A stretch of DNA of 64,000 nt, taken from the NCBI GenBank assembly GCA_037974965.1, contig JBBPFI010000011.1, positions 62,001 through 126,000 of the forward strand, in the 5' to 3' direction. The stretch is from Dacryopinax spathularia. Its lineage: Eukaryota > Basidiomycota > Dacrymycetes > Dacrymycetales > Dacrymycetaceae. A program made the position numbers and the translations under genes. Shown one piece after another: positions 12,080-23,798 of the stretch; position 1 is the first letter of the stretch, and each line of letters starts with the position of its first letter. The notes below the pieces were generated by a model, which did no database searches, was not told where the DNA came from, and worked only from the letters and a program-made list of their open reading frames with translations.

Positions 12080-14064
12080 ATGTCACTCTTCCAGGAAACG
12101 CTTGCCGGCCAGATCCTATACTACGCCTCTGGACGGCGCCTTCTTCCATACCAAGAGGACAAACCCGACTTCGTCCCACCTAAAAACCTAAGAACCTCCA
12201 ATGAGAAGTCTGGCTACTCCGGATCGCTAGCTCCTGGGGAAGGGAACGACACTCTCCAAGTGCCAGGTCGGGAGAGGGGTCTGTCGACCGGGACGGATGG
12301 GCTGGCGAGCGATACGAGCACGCTTGTTGAACCTCCCTCTCGTTCCAGTGCTGCGGGAGGAGAGAGGATGGAGGATGTAAGGCTCGAGGATGGGCCTCAG
12401 TCTCCTCCGGCTGAGAAGAAGAGGGAGGATGAGAACCTGGTGGATTGGTATGGCCCCGAGGATCCCGAGAACGTACGCCTCTCCCTCCTATATCATACAT
12501 GCGGAGTTGCTGACAGCGTTGGGGTGTAGCCGATGAACTGGTCCACAGGGAAGAAAGTTTTCGTCACTTTTCTGATTTGTCTCTTGACGTTCAGCGTCTA
12601 TATTGGGAGTGCGATTTACTCGCCTGGGATACCGGATGTATCCCAGGTTTTCGGGACGAGCCAAACGGTCGCTACGCTCGGGTTGACGTTGTTCGTCTTT
12701 GGCTATGGACTAGGTCCGATGGTGAGCCGACTCGTCATCCTAGAACCGAAGAGACAAACTGACGCATATACAGTTCCTCGCCCCTCTGTCGGAGATCCCC
12801 TCTATTGGCAGGAACATGCCGTACCTCGCCACGCTCGCTATTTTCGTCGGCCTACAATACGCCACCGCCCTCTCCCCAAACATCCACGTCCTGCTCGCTC
12901 TCCGGTTTCTCGCGGGCTTCTTTGGCTCCCCATCACTCGCAACGGGCGGTGCAACGTTGGGCGACATGTTCGGGCCTGCTAAGCGTCCGTACGCCATCGG
13001 GATCTGGGGCTTGGCAGCCGTTTGTGGACCAGTCCTGGGGCCATTGGTGGGCGGGTTTGCGGATGAGAAGCTCGGTTGGAGATGGACGATCTGGCCGCTC
13101 GCCTTCCTCAGTAGTGCGACGCTGATCGTGCTCTGCTTCACCCTGCCGGAAACGAGCGCGCACAACATCCTCGTCCGTCGGGCTCGCCGACTCCGCCGTG
13201 TGACGGGGAACAAAGAACTGAAGAGCGAAGGCGAGAGGGAACAAGCGAGCATGTCCGCTCGGGAAGTGGTGATGACGAGCTTCGTACGGCCTTTCACGCT
13301 CAGTATCGAGCCAATCATCTTCTTCCTCAACCTCTACATTGCTCTAGTCTACGCCATTCTCTACACCTGTGAGTGTCTTGCCACCCCCATATGACATGCG
13401 CTGACGCACGCGCAAAGGGTTCGAGTCCTTCCCCCTCGTCTTCATCGAGATATACGGCTTCACGCCCGGCACGGAAGGCCTCGCCTACCTAGGCATCTTC
13501 GTCGGCGCCGTCCTAACGTACGCTCTCTACGCACTCTACGCGTACAAATTCCTCGAGCCCAAAGTCGTCGCCTCCCTTCGCTCCGGCCGCCGCCCAGAGC
13601 CAGAAGACCGACTCCCTCCAGCATTCGTAGGCGCGTTCGCCCTCCCCCTCTGCCTATTCTGGTTCGGCTGGACCTCCCGAGCTTCAGTGCACTATATAGT
13701 CCCCATCATAGGCAGCTCGTTCTTCTCCGTCGGCGCCTTTCTGCTATTCAACAGCGTCCTGAACTACCTCGGCGACGCCTACTCTCGCTATGCCGCCTCA
13801 GTGCTAGCGGGAAATGACTTGTTTAGGAGTTATGCCGGCGGGGCGTTCCCGCTTTTTGCGGGGGCGATGTTTGCGAGATTGGGGATTGCGGGCGGGAACT
13901 CGTTGTTGGGAGGGTTGAGCGTGTTGATGATCCCGATTCCGTTTGTGCTGTATTTCGTGAGTCCATCTCTGTTTCCTGCTTTTGGGATGGGATGCTGATT
14001 GAGGGAGTAGTATGGAGCGAAGATTAGGGAGTGGAGCAAGTATGCTGATAAGGATGATGAGTGA
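12080..14064 (+). CDS. MFS transporter, DHA1 drug:H+ antiporter type
   Basis: A proton-coupled multidrug or polyamine-type exporter of the plasma membrane, about 590 residues. Exons 12080-12472, 12530-12721, 12774-13368, 13418-about 13957 and 14011-14064 join in frame. The hydrophilic N-terminus (about 130 residues) leads to the hallmark DPENPMNWS just before the first membrane helix. Further family signatures are GLGPMFLAPLSEIPSIGRN after helix 2, ALRFLAGFFGSPSLATGGATLGDMF, and GLAAVCGPVLGPLVGGFADEKLGWRW, the antiporter motif C region. Twelve hydrophobic segments can be counted, with a basic central loop. The C-terminus ends YADKDDE. The closest characterised relatives by motif are the fungal Flr1/Caf5/Tpo1-like exporters. 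The actual substrate cannot be told from sequence. Confidence 0.9.
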
Positions 14065-14704
14065 GGAGGAGTGAGGAGCGATATTAGTCGATGCTGGAAT
14101 AGAAGAGTGGAGAGGCCATACCTGGCTAATAGAGCTCTCTTTGTATAACGAATAAAACAATAAATTGTCTTGTCAAAGGTCTTGTCCAAGATTTTGTCAA
14201 AGGATATGGCCGAGCCTGCGTAAAGGGAGCAATGGAGCATGCTAATGACGGGGGTGGTGCACCATTTTCCCGAGACCTCCGGGCAAAGTGCTTGAAGGCC
14301 AGAGGACTGGGCAGTTGCTTGCCCTTGGCGTGCCATCGTCCTCGGCATAACCATTGAGGTATAGGCATCCACTGGCCCTGTGCACGAGCAAAGATCTGAT
14401 CAACTTTGGACAACAGCTCAAACTGAAACCTGGGTTCAAAGAAGCTTCCCTTGCAGACATGTCTAATTGATACAATATTTGGGCTCTACCTATGCTGAAC
14501 ACCTCGTCCTCCACCAATGGTGAATGGTCCAATACTCCGTCTCTCAGAGCAACTTGCTAATAACATCCAAGGCCCCTCGGAAGGTCGTCATGTCCTAGAG
14601 GAATCTCGCGCCTATACTGGTTTGCACGGAATATGCGGGCGCTGCAATTCGGGTCAACTGGGGGGTTTCAAATCAAGGTAGGCTGAGAGCTGGCAGAAGA
14701 CTTC
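14065..14704. other. Intergenic region between convergent genes
   Basis: 3' flank of the transporter gene and of the small unknown gene on the minus strand. No coding signal recognised. Confidence 0.5.
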
Positions 14705-15198
14705 TTACGTCCTCTCTTGGGCTTCCAGGCGCATGAATTCCCACATTGCGCGTCTCTCGTCGTCGGTTGGGTAGGTGAGGAAGAATGTCACTAGCTCTCG
14801 TTGTCTATAGGGAACAGAGTCAGTTGAAGTTTGATATGATAGATGCAAGATAGTTCACAGCTTACGGATCAGAACATCCAGCTTCTGTCGTTCCTGAATC
14901 GCAACAAATGGTTCATATGGCCTTCCGGTAAGCTTAACATGTTCCTTCACAACTTCGGCATCTAAGACCAAGTCAGCGACTTGCAATGCTCAGGCCCAAA
15001 GGAGAAAGAATTACGCAGCCCGAAAATGTATTCTGTTAATGGTCTGTGTAAATCAATACAGACTCGAATATCTTCATTACAGGTCTCGCAGACTAATTTT
15101 CTTGTAGGGGCGTCGTAGTATGTCGAGGCGATTGCGTGTTGGAGCGTGTTCTTTGCGCGGGTGAGGGGCCAGGGGTTTGTGTAGGATGCGGGGGGCAT
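14705..15198 (-). CDS. Small conserved-looking protein of unknown function
   Basis: Three exons on the minus strand give a protein of about 130 residues. The start MPPASYTNPWPLTRAK is at ATG 15198. The first intron begins GTAATT after TEYIFGL and ends TCTTAG; the second begins GTAAGC after QKLDVLI and ends CTATAG. Recognisable stretches are TRKLVCETCNEDIRVCID, a CxxC pair that could bind a metal or be redox-active, then EVVKEHVKLTGRPYEPFVAI and TFFLTYPTDDERRAMWEFMRL. It ends AQERT with TAA at 14705-14707. No domain is recognised and nothing in the neighbourhood hints at a pathway. Consistent splice signals across two introns are the main support for a real gene. Confidence 0.6.
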
Positions 15199-17069
15199 GA
15201 TTGTCGTTGGAGAGTGGAGGAATGTCGACTTGGGGTGGAGATGGCTGTACTAAGCGGTGTATGAGTGTTTGGGGATGGCAGGAAAGTGAAAGTATGCGTA
15301 CCCTTCAGTCACATCTCTTATTTGTAGATGCATTTGTGGTGAAAGATGCTACCACCCTATCAAGATCACGACAATAATCGAAGACTGCGCAAGAATCACA
15401 GGCCCTGAGGCACTGTTGCTATTAGCAACACCCCCAACGTACGAAAAATGCTCTTGAATATTGTGGCGAGCCGAGAGTTGCGATTGCCCTTCTTGCAGGA
15501 GCAGCTAAGGACAACGTGCCTGCAGCTTGGGCAGCTCGAAGGATCCCAGCTCGGTCGGGAGCGCACAAGCATTGTAGCCCTAGCGCAGCTGTACCCCAGC
15601 GAGCGGAGTTTGGAAAGCAGCTGGCTGGAACCGTAGCGGCACGTGGCGAGGCAGGATTCCAGTGTGCAAATCCACGGTGACATACTTCCGAGCGGGTCGA
15701 GTCGGGTCCAGTGATGAGTGCAGAGCGGATCACTCATAAAAGTGGTGATTGGTGGATAGTGGCCAGAGAAGAGACCACAGGACAGCGGGTCGAGGTATTT
15801 TCATGCAAGATGCGACAAGGCAGGAGATATGGTTTGTTTGAAGAACCTGGAGGGCAAAGTGCGGTGGAAAGTGAGATTCGGTCTTCAGAATGGTGCACAG
15901 ACGTTTGCCTCTTGCCACCCAGTCCGTTACATACTACTGGATGGAGAACGGAGGCTTATTGGCTCGAATTTGGTTGTCATTGCCGTCACGCCGCGTCGGT
16001 CCAGTCCTGATGGGCGCGGGCTCTAGAAAAGCCGAAAGCGGAAGAGACATAGTGTCGCCCAAGACAGGGGGGATAATCTTCAGGTTGCACTGAGCTAATG
16101 AGTTGCACATGAACAAGGCCAAGAACCGAGTCACTGGACTACCACCCGGAAGAGGCGGAAGCCCGGCAGGAAGTTCGGCGTCCTCAAAGGGAATTGCGAC
16201 AGTTGCGAACTTGAAGCGAGGGAGCCGATTTGGTGATGTTCACACCTCAGGTCGTCAAGGGCCGGTCCCATGTGTACGGTATTGCTTCCATCCCTTCGCG
16301 AGTGTCTACGCGGTAGCCATCATCCGTCAGATAATCGACCACAATCGCGATCTCGATAAGATGAGAAGAGAGTGCAGCCGCTGACGTAGGCCAGTGCCAG
16401 CTCCCGCCTGAGCACAAACACCATTGAGTCAGTAACAGATTTAGTTATCCGCTGAGAGCCAGGTTGCCGCCAGTCATCTACCAGGCAGGCCGGATCTGGC
16501 AGCCATCTAACCGGGGTGAAGACGCACCAACGCCAGTGGAGCAGGAGGACGAGAATGTCGGATTCAGCACCAGGCGATGGTACGTTCAGTCGAGCAGCGC
16601 CTTGAGTCTGGTTCGTATGATTGACCAACATCCATTCCACATTGTTGAGAAATCGGACAATAGCAGGGGAACCGCCGCCCAGATGCAAACGATCACGGAG
16701 CGATGAAAGAGAACAACGGTCGTCGCGCGGTGGCCAGGGTCGTGTGCCATCAACGGAGCCTGAGACAAACAGAAGCGCCGATATGGAAGCGGTACCAATC
16801 TGAGCGGAGGTATAGCAGTGGCGGTGCTATCCGCGCTCTGCAAGAATTGGCAAAGACTTTCGAGGTCGTCGTCCACACCATCCGAGTCGGCATCGACAAC
16901 AGTGAGTATCATCGTCTATCAAACATCCCATCCAACACCTCTGCTCGACCGCTGGAAGGTGTTACTATCGACCAGTGCATCGAGCAGAGCGTTTTCCCCC
17001 GGTCAATCGCTGGATTGCAGACCGCTGACCCGGCTGCACTGTAGGACCCCCTCGACCGACACCCCAACG
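15199..17069. other. 1.9 kb intergenic region; no confident gene
   Basis: This is the divergent upstream region of the small unknown gene and of the eL20 gene. Several frames of 60-120 codons exist on both strands but lack splice-supported continuity or recognisable motifs. The eL20 promoter must lie in the right part. Confidence 0.4.
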
Positions 17070-17839
17070 ATGCCGAAGATCACCGAGTACCAAGTGCTGG
17101 GCCGCCATCTGCCCACCGCGGCAGAGCCTACGCCGCGTCTGTACAGGATGCGCATATTCGCTGCGAATGAGGTCGTTGCGAAGAGCCGGTTCTGGTACTT
17201 CCTTCGCAAGCTGAAGAAGGTCAAGAAGGCGAACGGTGAGATCGTTGGGATCAATGTGGTACGTTGGATTATGCTTGGGTTGGGCTCTGTGCGGGCGTTG
17301 GTGAGGCATATTTGGTATGGATGGGCTTGGTCGGATGGTTGACAGGCTATGGATGTTTTGGAGATGATTGAAGAGAAGATGTTGGATGCCCCCCGCCCGC
17401 ACAGACGAAAACCCTTCTCGTACCAACTCCCGCTAACGTTCCGCTCAGATCTCCGAGCGCAAGCCGCTCAAGGTCAAGAACTTCGGTATCTGGCTCCGGT
17501 ACGACTCCCGTTCCGGCACGCACAACATGTACAAGGAGTTCCGTGCCCTGTCCCGCGCCGAGGCCGTGAGCAGCATGTACCAGGACATGGCTGCCCGCCA
17601 CCGTGCTCGTTTCCGCTCTGTTCAGGTGCGTCCATTCTTCCCCTTGCCATCTTTCATTGGAAGAGTTGTGCTGACATTGGTTCGTGCAGATCCTCCGCGT
17701 CCAGGAAATCGAGAAGACCGAAGATGTCAAGCGGCCATACATCAAGCAGCTGCTCGAGCCCAACCTGCGCTTCCCCCTCCCTCACCGCGTCACCAAATCC
17801 CGCTCGACGTTCGTCGCCGTCCGGCCGAAGACGTTCTAA
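17070..17839 (+). CDS. RPL20: 60S ribosomal protein eL20 (L18a)
   Basis: Cytosolic large-subunit ribosomal protein. Exons 17070-17258, 17449-17625 and 17690-17839 encode 171 residues, the expected size. Exon 1 gives [16 protein letters not shown] and [18 protein letters not shown] followed by [19 protein letters not shown]. Exon 2 gives [20 protein letters not shown] and the [13 protein letters not shown] region. Exon 3 gives [19 protein letters not shown] and ends VRPKTF. The first intron is long for this region (about 190 nt), as is common near the start of fungal ribosomal protein genes. I looked in it for C/D-box snoRNA motifs and saw none. Confidence 0.95.
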
Positions 17840-18435
17840 GCGGTGTCGGGTACGATGCGCTGTTGGTTTTGTTAGCGTGGGGTGTGAGCCGGGCTGCGGG
17901 TTGCCTTGTGGGAGAACAAGGCCATGTTGCTGCAAAATTACCCATTACGTTGTATGCGCTGCTTGCTGCGGGTGTTATGCAATATATGCGTATGCGATCA
18001 TGTACGGCCCGGTCTGCTGCTTTTTTGGTTGCTGCACCACACAGTGGGCAGGTTGTGGACTGGAACTGTAGGTGTGATCATTCGTGACTATACAACAAGC
18101 ATCCTCCCCGCTCCTTCGCCGCGACTATCATGAAAAAGCTGCCAAGCACGCCGAGCCTCAAATAAGGTCTTGGGCTGCAGCACAAGACGGCAACAACAAG
18201 CCATATAACGGTACAGAACAATGATTGAACTCGTGGGAATCGTGAGCGTGAGAAAATCATGAGAACAATGTACGGCGGTATGAACCGCAGTAACCCCGTT
18301 GGCTAGGAGGTGACATGTGACCTATAGCCACGGTAAGCATGCAATTCTGAAGAAGAAGCAGCCAAAGCATACCTCTCCAGCAAAAACAACAACTCGCCGG
18401 TGGAAAGTTATTTCCTCGATAGCAAAGTTGCAGAT
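17840..18435. other. Intergenic region between convergent genes
   Basis: 3' flanks of the eL20 gene and of the ubiquitin-fold gene. Nothing else recognised. Confidence 0.5.
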
Positions 18436-19244
18436 CTACATAACAACACAACCTCCACAGCACCCTCCTCCCACTTCCTCATTCGCCCCGCCTGTCCCTC
18501 CAGAGCCTGCCGGGACGCCAACGACACTTCCCCCGCCCTTGCGTTTCTTGGGCTTGGAGGCCTCTGAGGGCGGGACGAACGCTTTGACGCTCAGGTGGAC
18601 TATTTGGGGGGTGTTGTGTGGGTGGAGGTTATTTGCTGTTTCCGGAGGTGAGTAAGGGAATAATGAGGGGAGGGAGGAGGGGGACGTACAGGCTAGAGTC
18701 GAGTCGTCTTGCAGCATCCGGCCTAAATGCAGGAGGCGGAAGTAACTCGGTCCTGGCGGGAGTTGCTCGTCTCTCCATTCTGCCCAGCACCACGTCAGCA
18801 CCCATCGGCAAAGAGGGGAAAGCAGGAGATAAACGTACCATTCGGCCAGCTGCCCCACACGAGCTCCTTCACCCGCCTCACCGTCGTCTCAGGCGGGAAC
18901 TCGAACGTCTTCCTCTTCCCCGACAGCAGCAGCAACGTCAGCTGTGTCTGTGGGAGTGCCGGCTCAGGTTGAGGAGGTTGGGGTTGTTGGGGTTGTTGAG
19001 GTACACCATTGGATGTATTTGAGGTCGCTGTTGCCGTTTGGGTCGTGGCACCCGTGTCGTTCTCAGAGTGTTGGGGAAGTGAGGGCGGTTCTGCCGCTAG
19101 TGGGAGAGGGGAGGAGGACATATTAGGCGTTTGAGACTGTATTGGTGTTGCGATGATAGCGGGACTTGGAGGGGGAGACGGCGGCAGAGGAGGGAGTTCG
19201 CAGAGCGGGACGTCCTCTCCGACCTGGAGAGCAGAATGAGCCAT
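18436..19244 (-). CDS. Membrane-anchored ubiquitin-fold protein (MUB/UBL3-like) with CAAX box
   Basis: ATG 19244 opens a Pro/Ser/Gln-rich N-terminal half. It is followed by a ubiquitin-like fold: TQLTLLLLSGKRKTFEFPPE and TTVRRVKELVWGSWPN, then after an intron EWRDEQLPPGPSYFRLLHLG and RMLQDDSTL, and after a second intron PHNTPQIVHLSVKAFVPP. That is the strand-helix-strand order of UBL3/MUB proteins. A Lys- and Gly-rich hinge follows and the protein ends CCGGCVVM. CVVM is a C-terminal CAAX box expected to be farnesylated, and the neighbouring CC pair could be acylated. There is no C-terminal GlyGly, so it should not be conjugated like ubiquitin. In plants and animals such proteins tether ubiquitin-conjugating enzymes to membranes or sort cargo to vesicles; that role is inferred here. 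Confidence 0.82.
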
Positions 19245-21213
19245 CGTTACGGTGTCATCAACCAGCGACGAGCTGAGCTGGGAAAAAGGAGGAGATAGAC
19301 GCACTGTAAACGCGCAGCAGCCACACCGCTCAGCTAAAGCAGCACGAAGACGATCACGCTCAGAGACTCGTACGGGCCAACGGCAACCGCTCGAAGAAAG
19401 ATGCTGATCCTGATCCCCTAATCAACCAAGCGCTTGCGGGTCGTGCGAGCCCAGTTGCTTCTGAGGAACGTGGGCTGCTTGGGATGGGTTTGCTCCGCGG
19501 CGACGCTGGAGCAGGTGAACGTATACCCGGTAGTACTGTAGGGCTGAGCTGTCGATCGTGGAGAGGTCGTGTGCGAGCTGTGCGCTGTAAAGAGCAGAAG
19601 AAGCCGTGGGGTGGGACGACGGAAGGGGCAGGGCGGAAATGGTCAGAGGGACAGAGTTGACAAGTCTGTCTTTCCGAGTCGATTGAATGAGGCGCGTTGC
19701 GGTTGCGGTGCACGACGACGTGGGGTTTGTCGCAGATGTGATCGAGGCGGAATCGTATGTCGATGTCGCCGATCGTTCTCCTCTCCCAATGCACAGTCGT
19801 GCCAACTATCAGAAGGTGATGGTCAAGACGAGGAAAGAGGAGGAGATAGACAACAGTTGAGCGGCAACCGGTCGTCGACGAACGCGGGGTCCGGGCGGGG
19901 AAAGCGGAGTGGCGCCCTGTGTGCTCGTGCTTCTGCTGAGGGATTCTTGGCTCGCCCTTATCCCGCTCGCTTGTGACCTGTCAAACCTATCGACTGCGGG
20001 TGGGCTCGGGCAAGAGTCGAGTCGAGTCGTAAGACCAAAAGCTCGCCAAGATCTGGCTGAATCCCGCTGCTTGGCAGATAGGGACAAACGAGCTAGTCGA
20101 AGGGCGAAAGGGAAGAAAGGGTAGGAGAGTGATTGGGTCGGCTCCTCGGTCGCTGGGTTGGTAATAGGGTTGGTTGGCTATATCGACCCCCTCCGAACCT
20201 GAGCGGGAGAAGGCAGGAAGAAGTGGAAGAAGACGGCGGATATGAGGTCAATAATGGTGTCGCGTGCGCTGACGTCTTATGCTTCTTCCCGCAACGTCTA
20301 AAAACGGGAAACATGCATCCCTTGATAATAAGCTACTCCTGCTACCTGCCATTGATAATAACAAGTCCAGAGCGGGTTCAGAGCCCGACGTGCGGGCTAC
20401 CCTTGCTTGAAATTTTCGGATTGTTGCATGATTCGGAGGGAGGCAAAAATCTGGGGAAACGGATGACGTGCGAGGCGAATGAATGACCTCCACCTGCAAA
20501 TGGCAAGGGAATTGATAGGTTGTGCCTTACTCCATCGTGCCCCGCGCTGTTTGGTAGAGCCAACGATGAGGGTACTCTTCATTGCTCTCCATCCACCAAC
20601 AAGCTGTAAGATCAGGAGACTGTTGATGAAGCTGTCGTTGTGGGTTATTAATAGCCCGCTAGACCATCGGTAGCCGACATAACCGGGCGTAAGCGGGTTG
20701 ATGATCATCAATTGCGGGCGGACCTGCCTGCTGAACCAGCGCGTGACTTCGAGGGGAGGCATGGGTTCTTGCCTTCTTCAGTGTTGGTTCATAGTCATCG
20801 ATTGTTGCGTTGTGGTTAGATACCGCTCATGCAACTCGCATTGCGCACTTTGAGCAATGAGCAATATCTCAATTTACCTGTGGGTATTCCGTGTCTATGC
20901 GCACGCCGAAGGCAGGGAGCGAGGCAGGTCGCGATCTTGACGGCGTTCTGCGGGCGGAAGGAGGACAGCGGTCTGGCGGGTCAGCTTTCATATCCAGGGG
21001 AGTCAGCTTTATTTGTCGTGCAAACACTCATGCGTAGGATTCAACTCTCAATCTAGTAGTAGAAAATACAGTGTCCAATCATTTGCGGATCATTTTTCAG
21101 AACTCAGTCAAGATATCGCCTCTGTCCAATTCGCATTTCCAATCGCTTGAGAACCTCCTAGCACCTCAACGCCCGGTCCTTCCTCAGGCAGTCGATTTGC
21201 CCGTTCCAGGGCG
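19245..21213. other. Gene-poor interval
   Basis: About 2 kb with no confident gene. On the minus strand 19,420-20,090 has overlapping frames of 90-130 codons that might be exons of a small gene (for example SALQYYRVYVHLLQRRR, loosely like an LYR motif). I could not connect them by convincing splice sites or a family match. Confidence 0.35.
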
Positions 21214-21870
21214 CTAGTATGCCTTCGGCGAGCGGCGTCCCATCTAAAGAAAACATGGTCAGAGCCGGTCCGCAGAGCAGAGTAGGGAGCCAAGTACCAT
21301 AGCAGGATGTTCCCAATCTCCCGAAGGACGACGAGCCTCAACCTTGTTCGCTGGCGAACGGCCTGCCAGTGCGTTCTTCGATGCCTTGCTGAACGGCAAG
21401 ATCTGCCTCAGCTTGCTGAACCCGGGGATGCCATCCAGGATCGTGCGGTACGTATCGTGCGTCGCAGGCCGGAGAGCTTGCATCACGTCCCAGAACTCGG
21501 CTGCTTGCAGATCGCCTTCTTCTTTAAAATCGGGCGAGAAAGTGGAAGAGTCAGGGCCGAAGTCGAGTTCTTCCGCGTGGTCGTTCATCCGCGCTGGGAG
21601 GCCGTCGAGTCCCTTTGCACGACGACGGGATGGGCGGACGTAGGATGGGGGAATGTCTTGCGACATGAAGGAGTCTGGCGACTCGATTTGGATCGTCAGC
21701 GTGTCGAAGTCCAGCACGCGCGGGTCGGGTACATGAGGTGCTGGTGCGACGTCCGCAGCGCCATCCCGGCTCCAGAAGTTGAAGGTCGGCGTCGGGAGAG
21801 CGCTGACAGCAACCGTCGAGAGGTAGAGAGCGCAGATGAGCGACTCCAGCGAAGAAGACCGGGAACGCAT
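21214..21870 (-). CDS. Predicted secreted protein of unknown function
   Basis: The frame from ATG 21870 begins MRSRSSSLESLICALYLSTV followed by AVSALPTPTF, a clear signal peptide with a likely cleavage after VSA. The mature part is acidic with an aspartate-rich middle and a basic cluster (VRPSRRRAKGLDGLPARMND). A later segment reads EFWDVMQALRPATHDTYRTI and then FSKLRQILPFSKASKN. An intron starting GTACTT after EHPAM and ending TTCTTTAG near 21,245 would add a short last exon ending at TAG 21214; the 3' end is less sure than the start. There are few cysteines and no enzyme motif. Small secreted proteins of this kind are common in plant- or wood-associated basidiomycetes, but no effector role can be claimed from sequence. 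Confidence 0.6.
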
Positions 21871-23798
21871 TGCTGGACACCGTAGGACTAAACAACCGGG
21901 GGTGTAACGAAAGGTACGAGGACGTCGACCAGAGCAAGCACCTAGCGGGCAACCGACGTCCGCGGATAGGGTTATAAGAGAAGGTACAGCTGGGGGAAGG
22001 CGGAACTGCGGGTAGGACAAAACCGTCAGAGACAGCCGGTATAGTGAAGAGCCTAGGATGGCTTGTCGTCTCGGACAGGAAGCAGCATCATCATTGCCTC
22101 GCCGAGAGAATCGCAGTCCGGTTGCACGGCCTTGATTGGCCTGCTAGTCATCCATCGGCATCTAGGAACCTATAGAGAGTAGGGAGAAGGCTGGCCAGAT
22201 CTCGACTTTGCTGTCTTGAGAAGCAACGTAATGTTTCGCGCCGTACATGACCACCGCATCGAGATGGCTTGCTGCAAGGAGCGTACTTGCTTCCGCTGAG
22301 CCTAGAAGAGAGCGCTTGTAATGTAAATCTGATTCCGCTCTCATGCCATGCTGCTCCCACCAAGTCTTCGATCAAGGCATCGCTTCCTGCTGAGCTTACC
22401 AGCGTTCTCCGGATTCTTTACATGACCGCATTTGCAGAGGCCGAGCTGCTTTAGACCGCTGAATATCGATTGACTCAGTCGATATCCGAGGCAGAAAGCT
22501 GGGCAGTCATCGTCCATCTTGCTCGGCTCTACACCCCAACATTGTACGGCGCCGGCCGCCTTCGCTGTTAAGGGCACTACTGATTGTGGCAGCGGAACCC
22601 TCGAAGCGCTTTACGGCAGCGGGTTTCCATCTTGGGATGAGAGTAGTAGAGTCCCTGGCAGTTTTGTCTGACAGTCATGGCTTCACCTACAGTGCGACCA
22701 GCCACCCGGCCGCCTTGCTCGATCAAGGCACCGCTCGCAGGCGATTGCTCCTGATGCGGCTTTTGTGCGTTACGGGAAGTGCTTCGAATTCATCCGATGT
22801 TACAGCTGAAGCTGTAATGGGATACCGTGACTTGAACAGAAGGGGTCGATTGCACAAGCACGTGATGACTGGCAGGGCTGACCATGTCGGAGCCGATTGA
22901 TCGAGTCACAAGTTGCCGCCCGTGCCCTGAAGTTCTTTCGGCTCGCAGAGGCATATTTACCGGCCTTCCAGTTGCGTTCGCGCTGATTAGGGTCACTGTT
23001 GCCCAGTTGCAGCATGAAAGGTGGTGATGAGTTGACTGACCTCGAAGCAGCCAGCAGTTTGTAGAAGAAAAACATCTCCGCGGACACGTCGGCTATAGCG
23101 GTCTGTTAGCGCCGAAGCGGCCCCCTACAACATCGGTAAAATCACCGGATGCTATATAGTACTATGGTGGCTATGTAGGGCCCGTAGCATCCGTAGCATC
23201 GTGCGCCACTCGGTTGCGCGGCTGTAGAGGACCCTTATCTATCCAAGGGTGCAGCAGTCTACATAGACTGCGGTTGTACTATGCGTGCTACTTGGTACTA
23301 CAGTACTTTCGTTTAGGTTCATTCAAATTACTGTTTGCTGCAAAGAACCTCTTGGTATGCTGGAGCACAGTCATCATCGCACGAGCGCAATTCTGCCAAC
23401 TCGATTCACCTGAAGCTGGAGTGCTCAACTTCGGAGCCTGCTGACGGCCGTTGAAGTAGGTTCAATCCTGTTTCGAGCACCTTGACGAAGTGGCGTTGAA
23501 CCATCATAGCAGAACCTCTTTCCCTCACGAGCCGCACGGGGTAAAGGTACTTAAGATGGCAGTCGGTTATGAACGACTCCCCGATCGCACAATTGGCCCC
23601 GGACGACCACTTACAGCGCGTGCGGATCTCTCCAAGATTTAGGGAGGTCCGATCGGACCTTTTCCCGTGTGACGCACACCACGTGCCACGATCGAGCGGT
23701 TCACGCAACGTTCGGACACCGCGGCTCGGGCTCGCTCTCGCTCTTCCTTTCCATCACCTCAAACAACGCCAGCCAATATTCATTCTCCTCTTCCCAAC
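21871..23798. other. Gene-poor interval
   Basis: About 1.9 kb of short frames on both strands without recognisable proteins. Around 23,100-23,300 the sequence is rich in short GTAGCATCC- and CTATGTAG-like repeats. A GGTCC palindrome is listed separately. The promoter of the next gene lies at the right end. Confidence 0.4.
23645..23660. repeat. 16-bp perfect palindrome with core GGTCCGATCGGACC
   Basis: AGGTCCGATCGGACCT reads the same on both strands and stands about 140 bp upstream of an ATG. Paired CCG/CGG half-sites are the usual target form of fungal Zn2Cys6 regulators, so an operator is possible. Close relatives occur at 30538 and 61147. Confidence 0.5.

Noticed and set aside
13418-13432. 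GGTTCGAGTCC resembling a tRNA B box
   Set aside because: It lies in the coding sequence of the MFS transporter (WFESF). No A box or cloverleaf fits around it.
15711-16912. Several frames of 60-120 codons on both strands
   Set aside because: No recognisable motifs, no consistent splice joins and conflicting strands. Treated as intergenic.
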